Shown here: positions 24,467-30,889 of the stretch, piece by piece | How positions within the stretch are numbered: position 1 is the stretch's first letter | Layout of the letters: each line of letters starts with the position of its first letter | Assembly (NCBI GenBank): GCA_018812355.1 | Contig: JAHJDQ010000122.1 | Location: forward strand, 1 to 34,317 | DNA from: Nanobdellota archaeon | GTDB taxonomy: Archaea > Nanobdellota > Nanobdellia > Woesearchaeales > GW2011-AR9 | DNA: 34,317 nucleotides | Reading direction: 5' to 3' | Position numbers and translations under genes: made by a program | Notes under the pieces: generated by a model | The model's database searches: none | The model's input: only the letters and a program-made list of their open reading frames with translations | Told to the model about the DNA's origin: nothing

Positions 24467-24934
24467 ATGACCAAGCATAAGACTGCGCATCGAAAGAGAA
24501 CCCATAAATATACCCCTAGGCATCATACCTCTAAACCTAAAGAAAAAGAGCCAAATTATATGGTACAGATTAATGAACCTAATGTTTTAAGAAAAGATAT
24601 CTTAGAAGGATTAAAAGAAACTATCATTTTTATGCAAGGTTATGCTGAATTTAAAACCATTCAAATAGAAAAAGTTGATCTTTACGGTTTTTTAAAAGAT
24701 CAAATTAAAGAATTGCAAGGACTAGTTAATAATCTTAAAAAATATTTACCACAAGGTAAATTAGAACTCGTCGTGCCAGGAGAAAAGAAACGATTAATAA
24801 ATCCAGTGGCTAAAACAGTGAACCACGTCCCACCCTCAACAAGGACGGATCACCCAACATCTGTAGCAAGTGAATTAGATGAACTGGAAATATCGTTAAA
24901 AGATATTGAAAGTCAGCTGCAAACACTGAATTAA
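24467..24934 (+). CDS. Coiled-coil cluster protein 3 (155 aa, unknown)
   Basis: Unknown function. A very basic, His-rich N-terminus (residues 1-28, many His, Lys and Arg) could bind nucleic acid or acidic lipids. Residues 31-49 (YMVQINEPNVLRKDILEGL) and the following helices (DLYGFLKDQIKELQGLVNNLKKYL) resemble the domain of the two upstream proteins. A Pro/Thr-rich spacer and a short C-terminal coiled coil (ELDELEISLKDIESQLQTL) end it. I start it at the ATG at 24467, two bases after the previous stop; a TTG at 24461 is the alternative. Confidence 0.72.
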   Translation: MTKHKTAHRKRTHKYTPRHHTSKPKEKEPNYMVQINEPNVLRKDILEGLKETIIFMQGYAEFKTIQIEKVDLYGFLKDQIKELQGLVNNLKKYLPQGKLELVVPGEKKRLINPVAKTVNHVPPSTRTDHPTSVASELDELEISLKDIESQLQTLN

Positions 24935-24952
24935 TTTTCTTTTTTACAATAA

Positions 24953-24962
24953 TTTTATAAAA
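24953..24962 (+). promoter_or_regulatory. TATA box of tRNA-Leu
   Basis: TTTTATAAAA is centred about 29 bases before the first tRNA base, giving a transcript start just before position 24987. Confidence 0.6.
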
Positions 24963-24986
24963 CAATTCGAGTATTTTCTATGATAT

Positions 24987-25088
24987 GTGCGCGTGCCGGA
25001 GTGGTCAAACTCTTGATGAGGACTAAACGGACTGGACTCAAAATCCAGTGACTTAGTGTCTACGCAGGTTCGAGCCCTGCCGCGCACA
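24987..25088 (+). tRNA. tRNA-Leu (anticodon CAA) with an 18-base D-loop intron
   Basis: Acceptor GTGCGCG (24987-24993) pairs perfectly with CGCGCAC (25081-25087), and the discriminator is A25088; no CCA is encoded. The anticodon arm is CTGGA-CTCAAAA-TCCAG, so the anticodon is CAA. A class II variable arm with GAC/GUC pairing and a T-arm GCAGG-TTCGAGC-CCTGC follow. The D-arm is normal only if 25009-25026 is removed: CCG-GAGTGGTCAAA-CGG then has A14, G15, G18G19 and A21 in place. Mature length is 84 bases. The reading is strong because every arm closes after removal of one segment. Confidence 0.93.
25009..25026 (+). other. Predicted tRNA-Leu intron with bulge-helix-bulge motif in the D-loop
   Basis: GGTC (25003-25006) pairs with GACT (25021-25024) as the 4-bp central helix. 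Each strand is followed by a 3-base AAA bulge (25007-25009 and 25025-25027), and CTC/GAG (25010-25012/25018-25020) forms the inner hairpin with loop TTGAT. Cutting between the second and third bulge bases frees 18 bases and joins AA to ACGG. The outer helix is not contiguous (relaxed HBh' type). The site corresponds to about tRNA position 21/22 rather than the usual 37/38. Confidence 0.82.
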
Positions 25089-25098
25089 TTTCTTTTTT
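25089..25098 (+). terminator. T-run behind tRNA-Leu
   Basis: TTTCTTTTTT follows the tRNA discriminator directly, or with a base of separation, and could end transcription. No TATA box is seen between it and the tRNA-like element, so some read-through may supply that RNA. Confidence 0.5.
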
Positions 25099-25112
25099 GC
25101 ATTCACGTAGTT

Positions 25113-25215
25113 GAGGGTTGATAAGGGCAGACTGCCCTTATGCGCGGTGCTTACGCAGGTTCGAGTGACATTAAATCACGTTAGGGATTTATGGCCGAAT
25201 ACCCTGCTACCCACA
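25113..25215 (+). ncRNA. tRNA-like element with T-loop intron and no D-arm
   Basis: The 3' portion is tRNA-like: a variable-arm-like GCG-CGG-TGC (25142-25150), TTAC, T-stem GCAGG (25155-25159) and, after a 36-base intron, C-CCTGC, acceptor strand TACCCAC (25208-25214) and discriminator A. The bases TACGCAGGTTCGAG and CCCTGC plus CACATTT are shared with the tRNA-Leu just upstream. The 5' part has only a 9-bp hairpin ATAAGGGCA-GAC-TGCCCTTAT and a weak acceptor match GAGGGTT (5 of 7 pairs). No D-arm or normal 7-base anticodon loop exists. It may be a split-tRNA 3' half, a D-armless tRNA-like RNA or a pseudogene. Confidence 0.6.
25166..25201 (+). other. Predicted 36-base intron in the T-loop, full hBHBh' motif
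   Basis: Outer helix GCAGG/CCTGC (25155-25159/25203-25207) and central 4-bp helix TTCG/CGAA (25160-25163/25196-25199) are separated from the inner helix and outer helix by 3-base bulges AGT (25164-25166) and TAC (25200-25202). The inner helix GACAT-(T)-AAATC pairs with GATTTATGGC with one mismatch and one bulge, closed by an 8-base loop. Cleavage at AG/T and TA/C restores GCAGG-TTCGAGC-CCTGC, identical to the T-arm of the neighbouring tRNA-Leu. The site is about position 59/60. Confidence 0.8.
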
Positions 25216-25224
25216 TTTTTTTTT
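25216..25224 (+). terminator. Nine-T run behind the tRNA-like element
   Basis: An uninterrupted TTTTTTTTT begins directly after the predicted discriminator base, as expected for the 3' end of an archaeal stable RNA gene. Confidence 0.55.
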
Positions 25225-25237
25225 AATTTGTAGGTAT

Positions 25238-25247
25238 CTTTTTAAAC
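25238..25247 (+). promoter_or_regulatory. TATA box of the RNase J gene
   Basis: CTTTTTAAAC is centred about 25 bases before the ATG at 25268, so the mRNA is probably leaderless. Confidence 0.55.
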
Positions 25248-25267
25248 CAAAACGAAATAACTAACCC

Positions 25268-26608
25268 ATGCCCATAGAAATATGTACAATTAGCGGTTAT
25301 TCTGTTACTGGAGGAAATTCTACTGCAATTAAAATCGATGACGAAGTTGTTATTCTCGATATGGGCCTACATATGGAAAATTATATCCGTTATACTGAAA
25401 ACGAAGATATTCGTAAACTTACTTATCCAGAATTGCTAAAAGTTAAAGCTGTTCCTGATTACAAATTAATCAAAGATTGGCGTAAGAATGTTATTGGGAT
25501 CATACCCAGCCACGGCCATCTTGATCATATCGGCGCAATCCCTTTCTCCGCCGATTTATTTCCTAATGCTCCAGTTATCTGTACGCCTTATACTGCCGAA
25601 GTATTAAGAAGTATTTTCCAAGATGAACGAATTAAAATACCTAATCAACTGATTCCACTTAACCTTAACTCAATCTACAAACTCTCGGAAAAGATACAAG
25701 TAGAGTTAGTTAACGTTACCCATTCCATTCCGCACGCTTCTTTAATTGTTTTACATACTCCCTATGGAAAAATTGTTTACGCTAATGATTATAAGTTTGA
25801 TCGACAACCCACCTTAGGCAAGAAACCTAATTTTGAAAGATTAAAACAAATTGGCGAAGAAGGTGTTTTATTATTAATTGTGGAATCACTCTATGCTCAT
25901 GAAGACCGGAAAATGCCTTCCGAATCCGTGGCTAAACAAATGTTAAAAGATGTTATGTTAGGAGTACATGCTGACGGAAAAGCAATGTTTGTGACAACTT
26001 TTTCTTCCCACCTTGCTAGACTCAAAAGTATCGTTGAACTTGGTAAAAAACTAAACCGTGAGATTATTTTTATTGGAAGATCACTTTCTAAGTACGTTAC
26101 CGCTGGACAAAGAATTGATTTAATTAATTTTGAAAACGATGTTAAGATCTTCAAACACCGTGATAAAGTTGAAAAAATTCTTAACAAAATAATGCGCGAA
26201 GGAAAAGAAAAATACTTGATTGTTTGTACCGGCCATCAAGGCGAACCTAAAGCGGTTCTATCCCGTTTATCAAGAAAAGAACTTCCTTTTAAATTTAATA
26301 ATGGTGATGTCGTTATCTTCAGCTGCTCCGTCATTCCGGTTGAACTAAACAAAGACAACCGTGACAAATTAGAAAAACAATTAAGAAGCCACGGAGTAAG
26401 AATTTTTCGCGATATTCATGTTTCTGGTCACGCCGCCCGCGAAGACCATCGTGACTTGATCGAATTGATCAAACCGAAACATATCCTCCCCTCTCACGGA
26501 GGAAAAGAAAAAGCCGCTGCCATGGTCAACTTAGCTCAAGAAATGGGCTTCCACCAAGGTAAAACTGTCCATGTGATGAGTAATGGAAAAAGACTAACCT
26601 TAAAGTAG
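25268..26608 (+). CDS. rnj: Ribonuclease J (metallo-beta-lactamase/beta-CASP exonuclease)
   Basis: A 446-residue beta-CASP ribonuclease of the RNase J type, which degrades RNA from the 5' end (and may also cut internally). Visible are the zinc motif SHGHLDHIGA (about 80-89), the downstream histidine VTHSIPHASL, aspartate YANDYKFD, the beta-CASP motifs (VTTFSSH, CTGHQGEP) and the C-terminal SGHAAREDH and LPSHGG histidines. The start MPIEICTISG lies at a leaderless promoter. The next gene, PCNA, follows after 61 bases with its own TATA box. The stop is TAG. Confidence 0.92.
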   Translation: MPIEICTISGYSVTGGNSTAIKIDDEVVILDMGLHMENYIRYTENEDIRKLTYPELLKVKAVPDYKLIKDWRKNVIGIIPSHGHLDHIGAIPFSADLFPNAPVICTPYTAEVLRSIFQDERIKIPNQLIPLNLNSIYKLSEKIQVELVNVTHSIPHASLIVLHTPYGKIVYANDYKFDRQPTLGKKPNFERLKQIGEEGVLLLIVESLYAHEDRKMPSESVAKQMLKDVMLGVHADGKAMFVTTFSSHLARLKSIVELGKKLNREIIFIGRSLSKYVTAGQRIDLINFENDVKIFKHRDKVEKILNKIMREGKEKYLIVCTGHQGEPKAVLSRLSRKELPFKFNNGDVVIFSCSVIPVELNKDNRDKLEKQLRSHGVRIFRDIHVSGHAAREDHRDLIELIKPKHILPSHGGKEKAAAMVNLAQEMGFHQGKTVHVMSNGKRLTLK

Positions 26609-26624
26609 ACTAGACAACAACAAA

Positions 26625-26634
26625 TTTTATAAAG
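26625..26634 (+). promoter_or_regulatory. TATA box of the PCNA gene
   Basis: TTTTATAAAG lies about 40 bases before the PCNA ATG. A start near 26655 would leave a short leader holding GAGGGTG 7 bases before the ATG, unlike the leaderless neighbours. Confidence 0.55.
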
Positions 26635-26669
26635 AAATCTTTCTCTGAACAATTCGAGGGTGTTAAATA

Positions 26670-27416
26670 ATGAAATTAGTTTTAGCTGAGCCAAAATACT
26701 TTAAAGATAGTATTGGAATTATTTCTGAACTAGTCAGTGAAGTTAAATTTAAAGCTAGCCCAGATGGTCTGGAATTGGTAGCGATGGATCCAGCTAATGT
26801 CGCAATGGTCATTTTTAAGCTTCTCAGTAGTTGTTTTACCCAATATGAAATTAAAGAAGCAGAAGAAATCGCTATTAATTTAAGTAATCTCAAACAAATT
26901 TTAAGACGAGCTAAAAGTGAAGATACCCTTTCTTTAGAAACCACTGATGATGGAAAATTAAAGATTCAATTAAAAAGTAATACTACCCGCTCATTTTCTA
27001 TTCCCACTTTGGAATTAGATGACAAGGAACAAAGAGTACCAGAATTAACTTTTCCTTTAGCTATTCACACTAAATCTAGTATTTTGGCGGAAGCAATTGA
27101 AGATGTTTCTGTTGTCGCTGAATCTGTAACTTTTTTAGGCGAGAAAGAACAACTTTCTGTTAAGGCTGAGGGAGATTTATCTAAAGCTTTCATTGAAATT
27201 AAGCCCGATGATCAAACCGCCATCAATACCGAAAGTACTGATAAACATAAAGCCAAATATTCATTAGAATACTTAAAAAAGATGATTGCCGGTGGAAAAT
27301 TGAGTGATCAAGTTTCTCTCTATTTCAATACAGATTATCCACTGAAATTAGAGTATAAAGTCACTGATCGACTTCTCTTAAGCTTTATTCTTGCTCCGAG
27401 AGTAGATAATGATTGA
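26670..27416 (+). CDS. pcn: DNA polymerase sliding clamp (PCNA)
   Basis: A 248-residue PCNA, the ring-shaped clamp that tethers DNA polymerase, ligase and nucleases. Family features are the opening strand KLVLAEPKYFKDSIGIISELV, the segment GLELVAMDPANVAMVIFKL, the interdomain linker near LELDDKEQRVPELTF and the closing LEYKVTDRLLLSFILAPRVDN. The length is standard for one homotrimeric clamp. The ATG at 26670 has GAGGGTG upstream. It converges with the SemiSWEET gene, 37 bases separating the stops. Confidence 0.96.
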   Translation: MKLVLAEPKYFKDSIGIISELVSEVKFKASPDGLELVAMDPANVAMVIFKLLSSCFTQYEIKEAEEIAINLSNLKQILRRAKSEDTLSLETTDDGKLKIQLKSNTTRSFSIPTLELDDKEQRVPELTFPLAIHTKSSILAEAIEDVSVVAESVTFLGEKEQLSVKAEGDLSKAFIEIKPDDQTAINTESTDKHKAKYSLEYLKKMIAGGKLSDQVSLYFNTDYPLKLEYKVTDRLLLSFILAPRVDND

Positions 27417-27453
27417 TTGGAATGATCGAAATAATAATAAAATTACTAACAGT

Positions 27454-27729
27454 TTAAACACCTAATTTTTTTCTTTTATAGTATATCAAAAAGACAATAA
27501 GATACACTTCCGCAGTAATTATTCCGATAAAATATTTGAATATTAATGGAGGTTGATCTATTAGATAGGCATAAGTTAACGCAACAACATTAGCAATAAG
27601 ATAAGTTACAAACAATAGTAAACTTACTCCTTTGATATCTTTTAATTTTATGGTCTTAGTAATTTGCGGAATTAGCATTACTGAAAACAAAATAGTCGCT
27701 ACCCATCCTAAGATTGATGTTAAATCCAT
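27454..27729 (-). CDS. SemiSWEET/PQ-loop family small membrane transporter
   Basis: A 91-residue protein with three transmembrane helices and the PQ motif in VMLIPQITKTIK (about 18-29), the hallmark of SemiSWEET and MtN3/saliva half-transporters that dimerise to carry sugars. The helices are about 5-23, 38-57 and 64-84, ending in a basic KRKK tail, consistent with the positive-inside rule. Sugar specificity is not readable. It stands alone and convergent with PCNA. A T-rich stretch in its last codons on the + strand could help end the PCNA transcript. Confidence 0.85.
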   Translation of the reverse strand: MDLTSILGWVATILFSVMLIPQITKTIKLKDIKGVSLLLFVTYLIANVVALTYAYLIDQPPLIFKYFIGIITAEVYLIVFLIYYKRKKLGV

Positions 27730-27805
27730 AATTAGCAGTAATCTGGTATTCTTTTTTTAAGAAAGTAGAAACTACGTTCCACAAATAAACAATTTTGAAA
27801 CAATC

Positions 27806-27815
27806 TTTATAAAAG
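27806..27815 (+). promoter_or_regulatory. TATA box of thiI
   Basis: TTTATAAAAG is centred 25 bases before the ATG at 27835, giving a leaderless mRNA. Confidence 0.6.
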
Positions 27816-27834
27816 AAGCTTCTAAATTACCCCT

Positions 27835-29214
27835 ATGAACTGCATCCTCTTAAGATACGGAGAAATTGGACTAAAAAGTAAAAACACAAGGATTCGTTTT
27901 GAGAAATTGTACACCAAAGCAATTAAAGAAGCACTAAACAGAAACGGAATTAAGAACACAACTATCAAAAATTTGGGCGGACGTTTTGTCATTAACACTA
28001 AAGAAAATATTATTAACATTCTCAATAAAGTTCCCGGCATTCAAAGTATCTCTCCAGCAACTCATTTTTCTTTTAAAGACAAAACAAACCTCTTAAAAAA
28101 AATTAAAAAACTCGCCTCAGAAAAAGTTAAAGGAAAAACCTTTGCTGTAAGAATTAAAAGGATTGGTCAGCACAACTTTACTTCTTATCAATTGGAAAAA
28201 GAAGCTGGCTCTGAACTATATGCTGCCAGTAACGGAGTTAACTTAACCAATCCCGAAATAACGATCAACTTAGAGATCCGAGATAAAGAAGCCTATTTAT
28301 TCACAGAAACAATCGACTGTTTAGGTGGTCTTCCTCCCACTAGTTCAGGAAAAATCCTAACTTTATTCTCAGGCGGGATTGATAGTCCTGTTGCTGCCTA
28401 TCAGATGCTTAAACGTGGTTGTGCAGTTGATTTTTTATTCATCAACCTCATTGAAGAAAAATCATTTAATGATGTTGCTAAGATTTACAATTATTTAATT
28501 TCTCAATATGCTTATAATTACCAACCTAAATTTTATTTAATTGATGGCCAGGAAATTGTTAAGGAAATAAAAGATAAAGTTTCTAGTAATTTAAGACAAA
28601 TTGCTTTGAAAATTGTTTTTTATCAAATCGGTGAAAAATTTAGCGATATTTTAGCAACAGGAGAAGCTATCTCCCAAAAATCTAGCCAAACTCTCCCCAG
28701 TTTAAAAGTAATCTCTTCCCAAACTAACGCTTTAGTGATCAGACCTTTAATTGGCATGGATAAATTAGATATTACAAAAATTTCCCGAGAGATTGGAACT
28801 CTCGCTAGTTCCGAAAAAATCAAAGAACTTTGTAATCTGGCTGATGGTTCTGTTAAAACCGCTCCTAAAGAAAGTGATTTAGCAAAAATTCCTTCTTTTA
28901 CACAATTAATTGATCAAGCAGTCAAAGAAGTACATATTTACGAAGGTATTATTGAAACTGAAGATGAAGTTTTACCAAAATTAAACAATCCCTTGGTGGT
29001 CGATATTAGGCCGAATAAAGAAAAAATCAAGAATACAAAAATAAAAATTCCCTATCCAGAAATCATGGCTCATCTTGATCAATTCAAAAAAAGTAAACAA
29101 TACCTAATTATCTGTGATTTTGGTGTGCAGAGCGATAATCTTGCTTTTGCCTTAAGAAGAAAAGGCATTAAAGCTATTGGAATCAGCTTAAAACATTATT
29201 TAAAGCTTCAATAA
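27835..29214 (+). CDS. thiI: tRNA 4-thiouridine synthase ThiI with rhodanese domain
   Basis: A 459-residue ThiI, which adenylates U8 of tRNA and inserts sulfur. An N-terminal ferredoxin-like and THUMP region (about 1-165) is followed by the PP-loop ATPase FSGGIDSPVAAYQ (SGGIDS at 179-184) and a C-terminal rhodanese domain (about 380-459) with VVDIRPNKE and the presumed sulfur-carrying cysteine in IICDFGVQS (Cys427). Archaeal ThiI proteins often lack the rhodanese domain, so this is the longer, enterobacterial-style form. The tRNA-Leu at 24987 has T at position 8, the modification target. Leaderless promoter. Confidence 0.93.
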   Translation: MNCILLRYGEIGLKSKNTRIRFEKLYTKAIKEALNRNGIKNTTIKNLGGRFVINTKENIINILNKVPGIQSISPATHFSFKDKTNLLKKIKKLASEKVKGKTFAVRIKRIGQHNFTSYQLEKEAGSELYAASNGVNLTNPEITINLEIRDKEAYLFTETIDCLGGLPPTSSGKILTLFSGGIDSPVAAYQMLKRGCAVDFLFINLIEEKSFNDVAKIYNYLISQYAYNYQPKFYLIDGQEIVKEIKDKVSSNLRQIALKIVFYQIGEKFSDILATGEAISQKSSQTLPSLKVISSQTNALVIRPLIGMDKLDITKISREIGTLASSEKIKELCNLADGSVKTAPKESDLAKIPSFTQLIDQAVKEVHIYEGIIETEDEVLPKLNNPLVVDIRPNKEKIKNTKIKIPYPEIMAHLDQFKKSKQYLIICDFGVQSDNLAFALRRKGIKAIGISLKHYLKLQ

Positions 29215-29223
29215 ACCATAACA

Positions 29224-29233
29224 GTTATAAATA
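29224..29233 (+). promoter_or_regulatory. TATA box of the 154-residue hypothetical gene
   Basis: TTATAAATAA is centred about 26 bases before the ATG at 29254, consistent with a leaderless transcript separate from thiI. Confidence 0.55.
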
Positions 29234-29253
29234 AGTAGATTAAAATTCTGAGA

Positions 29254-29718
29254 ATGTCTAAAAACTATCAACCTACTCCACTTGATGCCACTGTTGTCAT
29301 GCTTTCTGCTCTAGAACCAAAGACTAGAGTAACCAATTTGGGTCCACAAATGCAATTTATTATTCTTAAAGAAATTGTCGGTGCTAATATTTCTACACCA
29401 GTTTCCGAGTTTTTTAAGATCAGAAAACCTTGTTTAGAATGTCCCGAAGGAACTTCTTATGATCTTGCTGACGAAAATAATGATCACAACTTAGTTAAGT
29501 CAGTTTATCAGTCTCAAGGCAATCAAAATTTGGGTGGTGTTCTCCATCAAGCCTTAACTGAATTAAGATCAAAAGGAGTATTACAAGTTAGAGGGGCGGA
29601 ATTAGATGTTGATGTTATCAAACCAGGGATCAGAAAAAGAGCGGGAGAATTGGAAAAAATAGTTCCTTCCGAAACTTGCCAATACCTAACTAAATTGGGC
29701 CGCGAGATAAAATATTAA
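29254..29718 (+). CDS. Hypothetical 154-residue protein
   Basis: A protein I do not recognise. It has one PCLECPEG motif (a CxxC-like pair, about 59-66), a third cysteine near the end, and a helical C-terminal half (GGVLHQALTELRSKGVLQV, then GIRKRAGELEKIV) that could be a small winged helix or helical bundle. A lone CxxC could be a redox pair or half of a zinc site completed by dimerisation. It has its own promoter and converges with the nucleotidyltransferase gene, the stops overlapping by 4 bases. Confidence 0.65.
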   Translation: MSKNYQPTPLDATVVMLSALEPKTRVTNLGPQMQFIILKEIVGANISTPVSEFFKIRKPCLECPEGTSYDLADENNDHNLVKSVYQSQGNQNLGGVLHQALTELRSKGVLQVRGAELDVDVIKPGIRKRAGELEKIVPSETCQYLTKLGREIKY

Positions 29719-30161
29719 CTACCATTCTTAATCACAGATGATTTATATTTCTCATGCTGATAAGACTGCATTCTTTTAATCTCTGGCTGCAAACCTCTTT
29801 TAGTTAACCCTGTTCTTAACTCATCTTCTTTAATTGAATGATCATAACCTAGACAAACCACCGCTGGTTGTTTCTCAATGATAACTTTAAAGAAATCTTC
29901 TTCATTTCCTAAGACTGCTTCATCAACAATCTTAATATTTTTTACTAATTCCAATCGTTCATCTTCTGAAAATAAAACTTTTTTCTTTAAATTACAATCC
30001 CTCGCAACCACCACAATTAAATAATCCCCAAATTCTTTCGCTTGCTGAAAATAATTTAAATGACCTAAATGTAAAACATCAAACGTCCCAAAACAAATTA
30101 CTTTTCTTTGAAAAATCTTTGATTTTTCTAACCCTTTCTCATTATCGATCGAAAGCTTCAT
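29715..30161 (-). CDS. RibL-like FAD synthase / cytidylyltransferase-family protein
   Basis: A 148-residue nucleotidyltransferase of the HxGH superfamily. The signature is GTFDVLHLGHLNYFQQAKEFGD (HLGH at about 33-36), followed by VVVARDCNLKK, a short ERLELVKNIKIVDEAVLGN segment and LGYDHSIKED. This combination and the length fit archaeal RibL, which adenylates FMN to FAD, better than TagD, but glycerol-phosphate cytidylyltransferase remains possible. About 19 extra N-terminal residues precede the usual start. Its ATG overlaps the stop of dph6 (ATGA). Confidence 0.8.
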   Translation of the reverse strand: MKLSIDNEKGLEKSKIFQRKVICFGTFDVLHLGHLNYFQQAKEFGDYLIVVVARDCNLKKKVLFSEDERLELVKNIKIVDEAVLGNEEDFFKVIIEKQPAVVCLGYDHSIKEDELRTGLTKRGLQPEIKRMQSYQHEKYKSSVIKNGS

Positions 30162-30838
30162 TCTAACCTAGCCTTCTTAACAATCAATCTCGCCGTACAC
30201 TCATTCTCTTCTTTAATTTCAAACTCTTCAATCACTAACTTCTTCTTAAACAGAGGACAATCCATAACTAACGACTCAAACTCGCCACCTTCTCCCGCAA
30301 TATTCAATCCCATTTTCTTATTTAATTCTTTTAATTTTTCTAAATCATTTCCAGTAATAACTTTATTCAACCAACTTTTATCCAAACCATCAGCAGCAAT
30401 ACTGACCAAAATAAATTCAAAATTATAATCTAACAATTCTTGCATTTCTTCTTCCTGTTTTTTGTGCCATAACGGAGAAAGACACTCTAAACTTAAATCA
30501 GCACAAATCTGTTTTATTCTTGAACTTTGATATTCAGAGAATAAAGCCCCTGTAATCATTCCTGCAAATTCAAACTTTGCCTTAGCAGCCATAATAATTT
30601 CTTTTAAATCTATTAATTCTTTTTCTTTCTCTCCTTCCGTACTGCCAATAATATGCGGCAGCTCCATTGCTTCTGCTTGTAATTCTGTTAATTCAATTGC
30701 TGGAGTATGAAACATGTAAGAATCAGGATTATCTGATTGCATTGTAATTAAACAAGTAATTTCATGCCCTTGCTGTAACGCTAAATAAATAGCATAAGTA
30801 CTGTCTTTTCCTCCTGTAAATAAAGCAGCTAATTTCAT
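30158..30838 (-). CDS. dph6: Diphthine-ammonia ligase (Dph6, PP-loop ATPase)
   Basis: A 226-residue PP-loop ATPase that amidates diphthine on elongation factor 2, the last step of diphthamide synthesis, found in archaea and eukaryotes. Motifs: FTGGKDSTYAIYLA (GGKDS at about 9-13), TGALFSEYQSSRIKQIC, PLWHKKQ and the C-terminal GEGGEFESLV(M)DCPLF, which is diagnostic. It starts at 30838 and is divergent from the asparagine-synthase-like gene; RibL follows with overlapping start and stop. Confidence 0.93.
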   Translation of the reverse strand: MKLAALFTGGKDSTYAIYLALQQGHEITCLITMQSDNPDSYMFHTPAIELTELQAEAMELPHIIGSTEGEKEKELIDLKEIIMAAKAKFEFAGMITGALFSEYQSSRIKQICADLSLECLSPLWHKKQEEEMQELLDYNFEFILVSIAADGLDKSWLNKVITGNDLEKLKELNKKMGLNIAGEGGEFESLVMDCPLFKKKLVIEEFEIKEENECTARLIVKKARLE

Positions 30839-30859
30839 TCAGATATTTTTGAGGGAACT

Positions 30860-30869
30860 TTTTATAAAT
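30860..30869 (+). promoter_or_regulatory. TATA box of the asparagine-synthase-like gene
   Basis: TTTTATAAAT lies about 26 bases before the ATG at 30890 and gives a leaderless transcript. It also lies about 26 bases upstream of the dph6 ATG on the other strand, so the 51-base gap may work as one bidirectional promoter. Confidence 0.55.
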
Positions 30870-30889
30870 TTATCCGAAATAATCACTTC

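Noticed and set aside
25101..25215. A complete, ordinary tRNA gene
   Set aside because: There are too few bases before the T-arm for a D-arm plus a class II anticodon arm, the hairpin there has a 3-base (or 9-base) loop without T33, and the acceptor has mismatches at two of seven positions. It is reported as a tRNA-like element instead.
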